From positions 372,001-436,000 of the forward strand of contig CAXXHQ010000001.1 in NCBI GenBank assembly GCA_963665265.2: a stretch of DNA of 64,000 nt, given 5' to 3'. How positions within the stretch are numbered: position 1 is the stretch's first letter; each line of letters starts with the position of its first letter. This DNA comes from CAXXHQ01 sp963665265. GTDB taxonomy: Bacteria > Planctomycetota > Planctomycetia > Pirellulales > Thermoguttaceae. The notes below the pieces were generated by a model that was given only the letters and a program-made list of their open reading frames with translations, searched no databases and was not told the origin of the DNA. Position numbers and translations under genes: made by a program. This document shows positions 8,946 to 16,757 of this stretch, piece by piece.

Positions 8946-10877
8946 TTATCGGCCGGGCTGCTGCGCGGGAGTCCATTGGCGAACCGGCTGCTTATCGACC
9001 GCGCGAACGTTGATGAAGCTGGCCGAAGGCTTCGCTTGGTCCAAGGCGACCGGTTCCGGACGATCGATCGTCGTAACGTTGCCGGCCTCGTCGCGAACTT
9101 CAAGGCGTAGATATACCAAAGCAGGCGAGTGATTGTCGTATTTCCAAGCGTATTCGCCGGTATTTTTCAGCCCGCTTACGATCGAGGTCCACGGGCCGGC
9201 CGGTTGCTTGGCGAAGGAAAGCGAAATCGGCCGTTCGGCCAAATGAAGATCGGAAGCCTCCCAACGGATCGTCAGTCGGTTGTCCTGCTCCTCGGGCCCC
9301 AGGTCGATCTTGCCGAATTTGGCCAGCGGCTTCGTCACGTCGACGCCGATCCAAACGGAGGGCAAATCGCCTCGAATCGGCGCTTTGTCGCCGAACCCGG
9401 CGCCGCTAACGGCGACGACGCGAAATCCGTAGAGCCCTTCCGCGTCGACGGAAACGAGAATCGGACTGCGATTGTCGTCGTCGATCGTGAAAAGTCGCCA
9501 CGATTGTCCGCCGTCGCGCGTGCCCCAAAGTTCGACGCGACTAATGCCCGAAGGACCGACGGCATTGACTTCGTAATCCAACTCGAAGAGGCGCGAATTG
9601 ACCATCTTCGGTTTCTCGCCGGGCGGTAGAGCCGAGAAAGCCGGATCGACGTATCCGCTCGCGTTTTTTGAATCGGCGGTCGCCCCGTAACGATCGCCGA
9701 CCTGCGGATTGACCTGCCCGACTGCCGGACCGTCGTCCGAATCATTCACGCGTTTGGCGACGCTACGGGCAAGAGCCGCAGGCGAAGGCGAAACGACTTC
9801 GGCGACGTCGCGTCGCGCATTCGTTTTATCCGACGTCGAGCCGGGGAACGGCATTTCCTCCGGGCGGAACGCAACTTGTGCGTAGGCGACGCCGGGGTTG
9901 CCGGCGGCGTCGGTCACGTCCAATCGGATTTGCGCTTCACGAACGCCCGACTGCGGCAACCACGTCACTTCTTTCGACTGAATCGAACCGGAAGCGAGCG
10001 CTTCGTTCATGGAAACAGGCCGCCACCCGTTAGTCGGCGAAGTGCGATAACTTAACTTTACAGTTTGCGAACGAAGATGCGGCTCGGCGATTTCCCAACT
10101 TACGTCAATGCGGCCATCTTTCTCCGCGCGAGCGATCAGCTTTATAGCGGGCGGCGTCGAATCGACGACGACTCGCAAACCGGGGCCGGGAATCTTATCC
10201 GGATATTTCTCGCCCGAGCGATTGACGACCTGAACGGCGAACCAGTATTCCCCGTCCACGTTCGTGCGGAAGGGAATTTGTCCTTGGTTCGGCGTAGCCT
10301 TCGTGTAGAAATTCCAATGCGCGCCGCGATCGGTCGAAACGTAGAGCAACGCCTGAACGGGAACGAAACGCGTGTCGGGAACCTCGGAACGAAACGGAAT
10401 ATTGAAACTCCCTCGCTTCGTCATTACGAGCGGGATCTTCGGCGGTTGCTTTTCGGCCGACTCCGTCGGCTCCGACTTGCGGGCGGCGTCCGGCAAACTA
10501 TACGGATATTTTGATTTCGTCGGAGCGCGAGGCTCGGCCCCCGACTGACGTTGCAAAGCATTCAAATAATCGTCGGTCGTCGCCGAAGGACGACGATTTT
10601 TCATGGACGGCTCGGCCTGCGGTTTTTCGTCGCCTCGAAAATGCCGTTCCGGGGAATCGTCAACCACCGACTTTTGACGTTTTTCGGGATCGCCAGCCGG
10701 TGAAACGCGATCGGCGTCGGAATCGGCGACGGGGTCGGGATCGCGAATGACGGGCGCCGGGGCCGACTTCGGCATATTTTGCGGAGCGGCGAGCGGCATG
10801 TTCTCGGGCGCATTGAGTTCCAAATCGCCGTCGGCGCCGAGTAACAAAGCGGTAAGTAATAAAGCTGTATGGAGCAT
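8946..10877 (-). CDS. Large secreted protein with Ig/fibronectin-like repeats
   Basis: A 643-residue protein with a signal peptide (MLHTALLLTALLLGADG). A charged, proline-rich low-complexity part (about 20-140) is followed by beta-sandwich-like repeats in which similar units recur: SRVELWGTRDGGQSWRLF resembles QALLYVSTDRGAHWNFYT, and both are followed by GLYGF/GEYWF-type strands. This suggests duplicated Ig/FnIII-like domains. It has no catalytic motif I recognise and probably works in the periplasm or at the surface. It lies 136 bp upstream of the kinase gene on the same strand. Planctomycete genomes carry many such proteins of unknown function. Confidence 0.8.
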   Translation of the reverse strand: MLHTALLLTALLLGADGDLELNAPENMPLAAPQNMPKSAPAPVIRDPDPVADSDADRVSPAGDPEKRQKSVVDDSPERHFRGDEKPQAEPSMKNRRPSATTDDYLNALQRQSGAEPRAPTKSKYPYSLPDAARKSEPTESAEKQPPKIPLVMTKRGSFNIPFRSEVPDTRFVPVQALLYVSTDRGAHWNFYTKATPNQGQIPFRTNVDGEYWFAVQVVNRSGEKYPDKIPGPGLRVVVDSTPPAIKLIARAEKDGRIDVSWEIAEPHLRSQTVKLSYRTSPTNGWRPVSMNEALASGSIQSKEVTWLPQSGVREAQIRLDVTDAAGNPGVAYAQVAFRPEEMPFPGSTSDKTNARRDVAEVVSPSPAALARSVAKRVNDSDDGPAVGQVNPQVGDRYGATADSKNASGYVDPAFSALPPGEKPKMVNSRLFELDYEVNAVGPSGISRVELWGTRDGGQSWRLFTIDDDNRSPILVSVDAEGLYGFRVVAVSGAGFGDKAPIRGDLPSVWIGVDVTKPLAKFGKIDLGPEEQDNRLTIRWEASDLHLAERPISLSFAKQPAGPWTSIVSGLKNTGEYAWKYDNHSPALVYLRLEVRDEAGNVTTIDRPEPVALDQAKPSASFINVRAVDKQPVRQWTPAQQPGR

Positions 10878-11150
10878 GACCGCGGAACGGGTGGCTAGGC
10901 GAATAGTTCATCAAGAATACGTGCGAAGTATTCGCGAGGTATACCGTATTAGTCGTATCGACTTTGCGGGCAAGGATGCTTGAACCCATACCGGACGTGG
11001 GGGAAGAAAGGGATGTTTTGTATCCCACCTAGCCCGTTTTACGCATTTTACGCAACCAGAGCCGCAACAGCGGGGTTCAAATGCGCTAGACCTTTTTTCC
11101 GATCGGATTAATAATGGAAAGTAAGGGCGTGTCAACAATTTAGGAAACAT

Positions 11151-11528
11151 TTGCAGGCGCAATTCATCGTGAATTGGGAGAATCTGTACGTACTTCGACA
11201 GCATATTACGCCCGAGCAAACGATCGGTTGGCTGACGGGGTTAGCCATTTTGATTGCGATAGGATATTACGTTTGCTCGAAAATTCGCGCGAATACGCTA
11301 CAGAGCGAACCGACTGCCCATGAATTGCTTGCAAAATTCGACGAATTGCATTCCCAGGGTGAGCTAAGCGACGAAGAATTCCGAACAATAAAGACAACAT
11401 TGTCCGAGAAGCTCGATATGGAACTGAGCGAAGAGCTTCGGGCGATGAAGGCGGCATTGGCGGCAAAGCACGAAAGTGATTTGAGAGATAGCGGGGGAAA
11501 CGGGTTCACAGGGACGCAAGGAACCTAA
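11151..11528 (+). CDS. Small membrane protein with SHOCT-like C-terminal domain
   Basis: A 125-residue protein with one membrane helix (IGWLTGLAILIAIGYYVCSK, about 25-44) and a helical pair HELLAKFDELHSQGELSDEEF, interrupted here as HELLAKFDELH / SQGELSDEEF, that matches the SHOCT pattern of a short helix, a Gly turn and DEEF. The TTG start at 11151 follows AGGAAA at good spacing. SHOCT domains are thought to support oligomerisation. It is alone between the secreted protein gene and clpX. No precise function can be given. Confidence 0.65.
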   Translation: MQAQFIVNWENLYVLRQHITPEQTIGWLTGLAILIAIGYYVCSKIRANTLQSEPTAHELLAKFDELHSQGELSDEEFRTIKTTLSEKLDMELSEELRAMKAALAAKHESDLRDSGGNGFTGTQGT

Positions 11529-11764
11529 CCGGTATCGTTGAGTAGCGCGGATTTGACGAATCGAAGGGACTCGATCGTAAACCGTTGCCGCAAGGCTTAC
11601 GTAGTAAGTGCATACGGAGCGTTCGGAAAAAGCGGAAAAGCAAGAAGCTTTGATGCGTTTCCGAAGGCCGAATAGATCGCTCGAACCCCTTACAAATCGT
11701 CACACCGATTCTCGCCGCACCCAGATTTATGCGCAATGACGGGCGAGATGTGAAAGGACTGGAC

Positions 11765-13051
11765 ATGCCAACCGGACGGGATTTCACCGCGGGACGTCGC
11801 GGAAGCAGCCCCACAAAGAAAAACGCCTTTTGCTCTTTTTGTCGCAAGAGCTATCGCGACGTCGGCCCGTTGGTCGAGGGCCCCAGCGACGTGTACATTT
11901 GCGGCGAGTGCATCGATCTTTGCCAATCGATTTTAGAGCAAGAGCGACGCCGACGCGGAACGAACAAGCCTTTGTTCAACAAGGTGCTTAGCCCTCGGCA
12001 GATCGTCCAGCAATTGGATCAATACGTAATCGGCCAAGAGCATGCGAAGCGCGTGCTTGCCGTGGCCGTGCATAGTCACTACAAGCGATTAATGCACGGA
12101 AGCGCGGCGGGCGCCGACGACGTCGAGATCGACAAGTCGAACATTCTTTTGATCGGACCGACAGGGTCGGGCAAGACTCTCTTAGCCCAAACCTTAGCGC
12201 GAATTCTGGACGTGCCGTTCGCCATCGGCGACGCCACGACCTTGACCGAAGCGGGTTACGTCGGCGAAGACGTCGAGAACTTGCTTTTGAAATTATTACA
12301 CGCCGCCGACTTCGACGTCGAGGCCGCTCAACGCGGCATTCTCTATATCGACGAAATCGACAAGATCGGCAAGACGAGCCAGAACGTCTCGATCACTCGC
12401 GACGTGTCGGGCGAAGGCGTTCAGCAAGCGTTATTGAAGATGCTCGAAGGGACCGTGGCGAACGTTCCTCCGCAAGGCGGGCGCAAGCATCCCGAACAAC
12501 AATACATCCAGATCGACACCTCGAACATTTTGTTCATCTGCGGCGGCACGTTCGTCGGCATCGAAGACATCGTCTCGAAACGCTTGGGCAAACGAATGAT
12601 CGGTTTCTCGCAAGACAACCGAATCGTCGGAGAGCAGTTAGAGCGGGCCGAGCTGTTACGACAAGTGACGAGCGACGACATTTTGGAGTTCGGCATGATT
12701 CCCGAGTTGATCGGGCGATTGCCGGTCGCCTCGCCGCTTGAGCCCCTGGACATGGCTGCGATGATGCGCATTCTGACCGAGCCGAAGAATGCGTTGATCA
12801 AGCAGTACCAAACTTTATTCGGCATGGAAAACGCCGAGTTGAACTTCACCGAAGGCGCATTGAAGGCGATCGCCGAGATCGCATTGAAGAAAGACACCGG
12901 CGCCCGCGCCTTGCGATCGGTCGTCGAGGACATCATGCTCGACTTGATGTTCGATCTGCCCGACCAACAGCCGGGAATGAAATACTTGATTACCGAAGAG
13001 AACGTGTTCAATCGCGTTCGCGGTCAAGTGCGACAAGCGAAGAGCGCATAG
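11765..13051 (+). CDS. clpX: ATP-dependent Clp protease ATP-binding subunit ClpX
   Basis: The AAA+ unfoldase that feeds proteins to ClpP. The N-terminal zinc-binding domain has two Cys pairs (CSFC and CGEC). Walker A is GPTGSGKT, Walker B LYIDEIDKI; the pore GYVGEDVEN, the RKH loop (GGRKHPEQQY), the ClpP-docking loop (MIGFSQD, an IGF motif) and sensor 2 GARALRSVVE are all present, so it should be complete and ClpP-dependent. The frame opens at 11729, but ATG 11765, after AAAGGA, is the better start. No clpP is next to it, unlike many bacteria. A terminator follows. Confidence 0.97.
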   Translation: MPTGRDFTAGRRGSSPTKKNAFCSFCRKSYRDVGPLVEGPSDVYICGECIDLCQSILEQERRRRGTNKPLFNKVLSPRQIVQQLDQYVIGQEHAKRVLAVAVHSHYKRLMHGSAAGADDVEIDKSNILLIGPTGSGKTLLAQTLARILDVPFAIGDATTLTEAGYVGEDVENLLLKLLHAADFDVEAAQRGILYIDEIDKIGKTSQNVSITRDVSGEGVQQALLKMLEGTVANVPPQGGRKHPEQQYIQIDTSNILFICGGTFVGIEDIVSKRLGKRMIGFSQDNRIVGEQLERAELLRQVTSDDILEFGMIPELIGRLPVASPLEPLDMAAMMRILTEPKNALIKQYQTLFGMENAELNFTEGALKAIAEIALKKDTGARALRSVVEDIMLDLMFDLPDQQPGMKYLITEENVFNRVRGQVRQAKSA

Positions 13052-13083
13052 CCCGACGAGTTCGGCGAACGATAAACCTCGAT

Positions 13084-13120
13084 GAGGCGGCGGCGGCAAG
13101 TCGCCGCCTCGCGTTTTTTG
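13084..13120 (+). terminator. Rho-independent terminator after clpX
   Basis: GAGGCGGCG (13084-13092) pairs with CGCCGCCTC (13102-13110) around a 9-base loop and is followed by GCG and six T residues. Confidence 0.8.
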
Positions 13121-13133
13121 TGCGAGCGGTCGA

Positions 13134-13208
13134 TACGTAGGATGGAGCGAGTCCCGCCAAGACATAGAGCCCTTCGTTACCGGAAAATTGGCGGGACGTT
13201 GTCCCGCC
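13134..13208. repeat. Dispersed repeat with GGCGGGAC/GTCCCGCC palindrome
   Basis: It contains GGAGCGAGTCCCGCC (about 13144-13158) and, further on, the palindrome GGCGGGAC-GTT-GTCCCGCC (13190-13208). Both parts recur elsewhere (14917-14951, 15034-15050, 15632-15664), so this is a composite intergenic repeat and not a local operator. Confidence 0.7.
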
Positions 13209-13253
13209 CAACGAACTCAGCGATAAACAAATTTAACTTACGAGACCTTAGCC

Positions 13254-13808
13254 ATGCCGATTTTGAAGGAGGAGCCGAGCATATTCCCGGCCACGCTGTT
13301 GGACATGGCCGCGGCCGAGTCGAAGCGGCAATGGTGGGTCGCTTACGCCAAGGCAAGGCAAGAGAAATCGCTCGGTCGCGATTTGTTCTCGCGAGAAATT
13401 CCGTTCTACCTTCCGTTGATCAAGCAGCGGCGAGTCGTTCGCGGCCGGAAGCAAACCTCGTTCATGCCGCTCTTCGGCGGCTACGTCTTTCTTTACGCCG
13501 ACGAGGCGGAACGCATCAAGACGCTCGCCACGAACCGCATTTCTCGACTGTTGACCGTCGATGACGCGGCCGGCCTCGTCCGCGACTTGCAACAGATTCG
13601 GACGCTGATCGCCTCGGACGCGCCCTTGACGATCGAGCGGCGCTTGGTTCCCGGCCAAAAGGTTCGCGTGAAGGTCGGGCCGTTCATGGGCCTCGAAGGG
13701 ACCGTCCTCGAACGGCGTGGCGAAATGCGACTCCTCGTTAGCGTCAACTTTCTGCAACAAGGCGCCTCGGTCGAAATCGAAGACTTTCAACTCGAAAAGC
13801 TGGACTGA
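13254..13808 (+). CDS. NusG-family transcription elongation factor (RfaH/UpxY-like paralogue)
   Basis: A 184-residue protein with a NusG N-terminal domain (about 25-115: QWWVAYAKARQEKSL, YLPLIKQRR, FMPLFGGYVFLYAD) and a C-terminal KOW domain (PGQKVRVKVGPFMGLEGTV). NusG-type factors bind the RNA polymerase clamp to control pausing, and the KOW domain contacts Rho or the ribosome. The housekeeping nusG normally sits in secE-nusG-rplKA; this gene is isolated after clpX, which suggests a specialised paralogue of the kind used for long polysaccharide operons. Family is clear; the specialised role is an inference. Confidence 0.85.
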   Translation: MPILKEEPSIFPATLLDMAAAESKRQWWVAYAKARQEKSLGRDLFSREIPFYLPLIKQRRVVRGRKQTSFMPLFGGYVFLYADEAERIKTLATNRISRLLTVDDAAGLVRDLQQIRTLIASDAPLTIERRLVPGQKVRVKVGPFMGLEGTVLERRGEMRLLVSVNFLQQGASVEIEDFQLEKLD

Positions 13809-13810
13809 AG

Positions 13811-13884
13811 TAGGGATTAGGGCGTAGGGGCTAGGGCATTGGGACGCACAAGTCCGTAAGGGCGAGCCGAGCGGAGCGAATCCC
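13811..13884. repeat. TAGGG array joined to a GAGCCGAGCG-type hairpin element
   Basis: 13811-13843 has five GGG runs in telomere-like units (TAGGGATTAGGGCGTAGGGG, then CTAGGGCATTGGG). It is joined to AGTCCGTAAGGGCGAGCC and GAGCGGAGCGAATCCC (13851-13884), the composite form seen again at 14883-14951 and 15615-15664. Confidence 0.8.
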
Positions 13885-13932
13885 TTCATGCCTTATTCGA
13901 CCGTAACATTGCGGCAATTCTCGCGGGGTTTT

Positions 13933-13940
13933 GCTATACT
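13933..13940 (+). promoter_or_regulatory. Extended -10 promoter element
   Basis: TGC followed by TATACT (13935-13940), an extended -10 with no good -35, lies 48 bases before the start of the membrane protein gene at 13988. Confidence 0.4.
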
Positions 13941-13987
13941 AAACGCCGTCGCGTCGGTGTCTTCGCGTTTCCACGGGAGAGAAGTCG

Positions 13988-14887
13988 ATGAGCTGGCTCC
14001 GTCAACGGCGTAAAATCATTCTCACGACTGCCGGGATATTGTTTCTCGTGTTCGGCGGCGGTTTATTTTCCTTCTGGCATCTTTGGATGCTGGCGCAGTC
14101 TCGCCGAATCGATCCGCAGTGGGTTTATTCCCATTCCCGGGAAGAATTCTGGCGAGTCGCCCAAGAGGATATTCCACGCTACGGCTGGATGCACGACGAC
14201 GGCTTTACGGTCGGAAACTGGGGCGATGAGAATTGGGCGAATTGGATCATCGATCAAGCGGAAGAGGGCAAAAACATCGCAGGATGCATGAACGGGCATC
14301 TGGACTCAGCGTTGAAACATATTACCTGCCAATCGCCGCACAGCGGTCATGACGATTCAACTTCAAGATATTGGATCGAGTGGCGGAAGACGAATAAAGA
14401 TAAGTCGCAAATCGAATGGATTCGCGACGGATTGGCGAAATACGGCGTAACGGTTCATATTCCGCCGTCGAAGGACGATTTCGGTCCGTTGCTCCTTTTG
14501 CTCGGCGACGAAACGAAAAAGACCAATGCCGACGGCAGCGAAGAAGATGTCATGCCGAATTTCGTGAAGTATAACGCTTTCCGTTGGCTTCGCGATTCGG
14601 ATTTCGAGCCCGTCGCATTCGCGCTGACGCTCGACGCCAATGCGAAGAAAGAAATCTACAAGCCGGGTTTGATCGAATACGCCAAGCGATACGAACGAGC
14701 CCCGCGACGAGATAACCTCGGCATTCTGCCGTTCAAACCGATCGAGAAATACGATCTGGAAAAGTATCGCTCACGTTATTTGGTCTTTCGACTTGAAAGG
14801 CCGGTGAACTGCGTCATCGGCTTGGCGCTCTTCGTCGGCGTAGGATTTTTATTCTTAGCGAGACGGTCGGGACGAAATAGAGCGTAG
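13988..14887 (+). CDS. Two-helix membrane protein of unknown function
   Basis: A 299-residue protein with a membrane helix near each end (ILTTAGILFLVFGGGLFSFW at about 11-30; CVIGLALFVGVGFLFLARR near the C-terminus) and a roughly 230-residue domain between them, rich in Trp, Asp and Glu, with one possible Cys pair (GCMNGH, ITCQS). GGGAGAGAAG lies just before ATG 13988. I recognise no family. The last codons run into a TAGGG repeat: the stop TAG at 14885-14887 is the TAG of GCGTAG at the head of the array, so the original C-terminus may have been replaced. Confidence 0.7.
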   Translation: MSWLRQRRKIILTTAGILFLVFGGGLFSFWHLWMLAQSRRIDPQWVYSHSREEFWRVAQEDIPRYGWMHDDGFTVGNWGDENWANWIIDQAEEGKNIAGCMNGHLDSALKHITCQSPHSGHDDSTSRYWIEWRKTNKDKSQIEWIRDGLAKYGVTVHIPPSKDDFGPLLLLLGDETKKTNADGSEEDVMPNFVKYNAFRWLRDSDFEPVAFALTLDANAKKEIYKPGLIEYAKRYERAPRRDNLGILPFKPIEKYDLEKYRSRYLVFRLERPVNCVIGLALFVGVGFLFLARRSGRNRA

Positions 14888-14951
14888 AGCGTTGGGCATA
14901 GGGCGTAGGGAGCAAAAGTCCGTAGGGCGGGCCGAGCTAAGCGAGTCCCGC
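14883..14951. repeat. TAGGG array plus hairpin element
   Basis: GCGTAGAGCGTTGGGCATAG followed by GGCGTAGGG (14883-14910), then the hairpin part GTAGGGCGGGCC and GAGCTAAGCGAGTCCCGC (14922-14951). Same composite as 13811-13884. It overlaps the stop codon of the preceding gene. Confidence 0.8.
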
Positions 14952-14992
14952 TATGACGCAAGAATCGGCGAGGCGAAGTCTCGATTTCAGTC

Positions 14993-15050
14993 GGTCCCCA
15001 GGCGGAGCCTGGGAACCAGAAAAAGAGGAAATTGGCGGGACGTTGTCCCA
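14993..15050. repeat. GC-rich palindrome and GGCGGGAC palindrome
   Basis: CCCAGGCGGAGCCTGGG within 14993-15017 is a hairpin of the GGCGGAGCC family. GGCGGGACGTTGTCCCA (15034-15050) is a second copy of the palindrome at 13190-13208 with one arm slightly shortened. Confidence 0.75.
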
Positions 15051-15122
15051 CTCGACGAACACGCTCCTCTTCGAGTCGCGGCTAAACGGCGGACGGCGCT
15101 CGGAGAGCGCATGATACGATAT

Positions 15123-15614
15123 TCACAAGCCGAAGAGTTTGGCCGAGGCGAGCCAGCGGAGTTCGCCTTCTTCGGGAACGGCCAGGCCGTCGAAGCGGAT
15201 CGAGGCGACGGCCCCTTTACCGAAATGAAACGAGCCGAATTCCGACCCGATCAACATGCCGGTCATCTGTTCGACGTCAGGCACATGCCCGACCCAGGCG
15301 ACTTGCGTATGCTCTTGCTCTTGTTCGTTCGTCCAGGCGAGGAGCGAGTCTAGATCGCCGTCCGAGAGCAACTCGTCGCGGGGAACGATCGAAACGCCGC
15401 CCAAGGCGGCCGATAAAATTTCGGCCGTCCGCCGACAGCGCAACATCGGACTGGTCGCGATGACGCCCGGCCGCATGCCGCGTGAAACGAGCAGTTTCGC
15501 AAACGAGGCGAAGCGCGTTTCCCCCTTTGCCGTAAGCGGGCGAAGCGAATCGTCCGGCCAGCGAGCTTCGTCGCGTTCCTCGGCCCACGCATGACGGATA
15601 ATGTAGAGGTCCAT
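15123..15614 (-). CDS. sixA: Phosphohistidine phosphatase SixA
   Basis: A 163-residue histidine-phosphatase-family protein. The catalytic N-terminal motif is IIRHAWAEE (RHG-type, with Ala after His). SPMLRCRRTAEIL supplies the phosphate-binding Arg, and VAWVGHVPDVEQM the second catalytic His. SixA removes phosphate from histidines of phosphotransfer proteins. Length fits the family. The start codon abuts a TAGGG array (15615 onward), leaving no room for a usual ribosome site. The next gene upstream on the same strand is the RNase HII-like gene, 54 bp away. Confidence 0.9.
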   Translation of the reverse strand: MDLYIIRHAWAEERDEARWPDDSLRPLTAKGETRFASFAKLLVSRGMRPGVIATSPMLRCRRTAEILSAALGGVSIVPRDELLSDGDLDSLLAWTNEQEQEHTQVAWVGHVPDVEQMTGMLIGSEFGSFHFGKGAVASIRFDGLAVPEEGELRWLASAKLFGL

Positions 15615-15664
15615 GATAGGGATTAGGGCAAGTGTAGGGTGGGCCGAGCGCAGCGAGTCCCACC
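15615..15664. repeat. Composite TAGGG/hairpin repeat filling the sixA upstream gap
   Basis: GATAGGGATTAGGGC is followed by GTAGGGTGGGCCGAGCG and CAGCGAGTCCCACC. GGTGGG and CCCACC can pair. Together with four bases beyond, it makes up the whole gap between sixA and the RNase HII-like gene. Confidence 0.8.
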
Positions 15665-15668
15665 AGGG

Positions 15669-16640
15669 TTATTTTCTACGCCACAATATTTTATCATCGA
15701 CGCCAAGTTTCATCTTCGCTTCATCAATGTCGCGAATGAAGCGCTTGGCGTCTTCGGGATAGCCGGCGGTCGGGACCAGCCCGGGGACTTTTGACCGCCA
15801 AAAGGCGTTGAACGCCTCCATCGCCAGTTCGCGGAGATACTTCGAGGCCATCGAGGCCAGGGCGGCCGGCAATAAATTGTCGGCCTTCGCGCGGAACCGG
15901 AACTCGACTCTTCGCTCGGCCGGGCCGAATTGATAAACGCTTTCATGCCGACCTTCGCCGCGAATCTCGACGAACGAGTCGGGAAAAAAATGCTGCAAGA
16001 GCGGTCCGTAGCGATCCCGCCCGCCATGCTTGTCGCAAAGGACGCGGATCGAGCCGGCGTCGAGCGCGGACATCGTTCGCGAAATCAAATCGAGCGTCGC
16101 ATGCGAAAGGACCGTGCTTTTATTATCGATCTCGTCGAGCAGGCGATTGAATTCCTCGGGAAAGACGACGCGGCTGCTCATCGAAACGAGCGACACTCCC
16201 GATTCGGCGAAGCGCTCGCGAAAAGCGGCGAAGGGATCGGCGACGGGCGGAGTCCAATCCGTGGGCAGCGCAACGCTAAAATCTTTCGACCAAGGGGCGT
16301 TTTGCAATTCATCGGCGGCATGCGGATCGAGGAGCCGCCAAACGTCGGTCGACGAGGCAGGATTTTGTCCGAGAAGCGACCAGGCGGCCCAAAGTCCGCG
16401 TTCCAATTGTTCCCAACCGCCGCCTGACGTATAAAGGAGCTTAGAGTCGGCCATGGCGACCGGAAGTTTATCGAGGTTTCGCCGAAGAACTTTCTTCGGC
16501 GTAACGCAATCGCCAAGTCGTTCGTAGAGCTGCTCGGCGGCTGTAACGTCGTCGGGCGCGTGCCAAACCGTGGCCGAGATTACAAGCGGTCCAAGATTGG
16601 GGCCGTAGCCAGCTTCGTCTGTGGCGATGAAATACGTCAT
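15669..16640 (-). CDS. Divergent, long RNase HII-like protein
   Basis: A 323-residue protein with the marks of the type 2 RNase H fold: FIATDEAGYGPNLGPLVISA matches the DEAGRGPLAGPV metal site, MADSKLL matches the DSK motif, VLCDKHGGRDRY offers a further acidic residue, and SMASKYLREL followed by GYPEDAKRF matches the AKV...GYPT region of RNase HII. Normal RNase HII is about 200 residues; the surplus lies mainly between the DSK motif and the central Asp. It probably cleaves RNA-DNA hybrids, but Arg to Tyr in the GRG motif makes ribonucleotide recognition uncertain. It may be a lineage-specific paralogue. Confidence 0.75.
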   Translation of the reverse strand: MTYFIATDEAGYGPNLGPLVISATVWHAPDDVTAAEQLYERLGDCVTPKKVLRRNLDKLPVAMADSKLLYTSGGGWEQLERGLWAAWSLLGQNPASSTDVWRLLDPHAADELQNAPWSKDFSVALPTDWTPPVADPFAAFRERFAESGVSLVSMSSRVVFPEEFNRLLDEIDNKSTVLSHATLDLISRTMSALDAGSIRVLCDKHGGRDRYGPLLQHFFPDSFVEIRGEGRHESVYQFGPAERRVEFRFRAKADNLLPAALASMASKYLRELAMEAFNAFWRSKVPGLVPTAGYPEDAKRFIRDIDEAKMKLGVDDKILWRRK

Positions 16641-16684
16641 TGCCGCAGATTACAGAAAAGCGGAGGCAAAAGCTAGGGGAGGAT

Positions 16685-16757
16685 GTAGGGAATAGGGCTT
16701 TGGGCGTAGGGCATAGGGAAGAGAAAAGGATGAAGGAAGAGGGATGAAGGATGAAAG
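16685..16757. repeat. TAGGG array followed by GGATGAA repeats
   Basis: TAGGGAATAGGGCTTTGGG and GTAGGGCATAGGG (16685-16718) run into AAAGGATGAAGGAAGAGGG and ATGAAGGATGAAA (16725-16757). The first ATG of the MnmE-like gene lies in this part. Confidence 0.8.
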
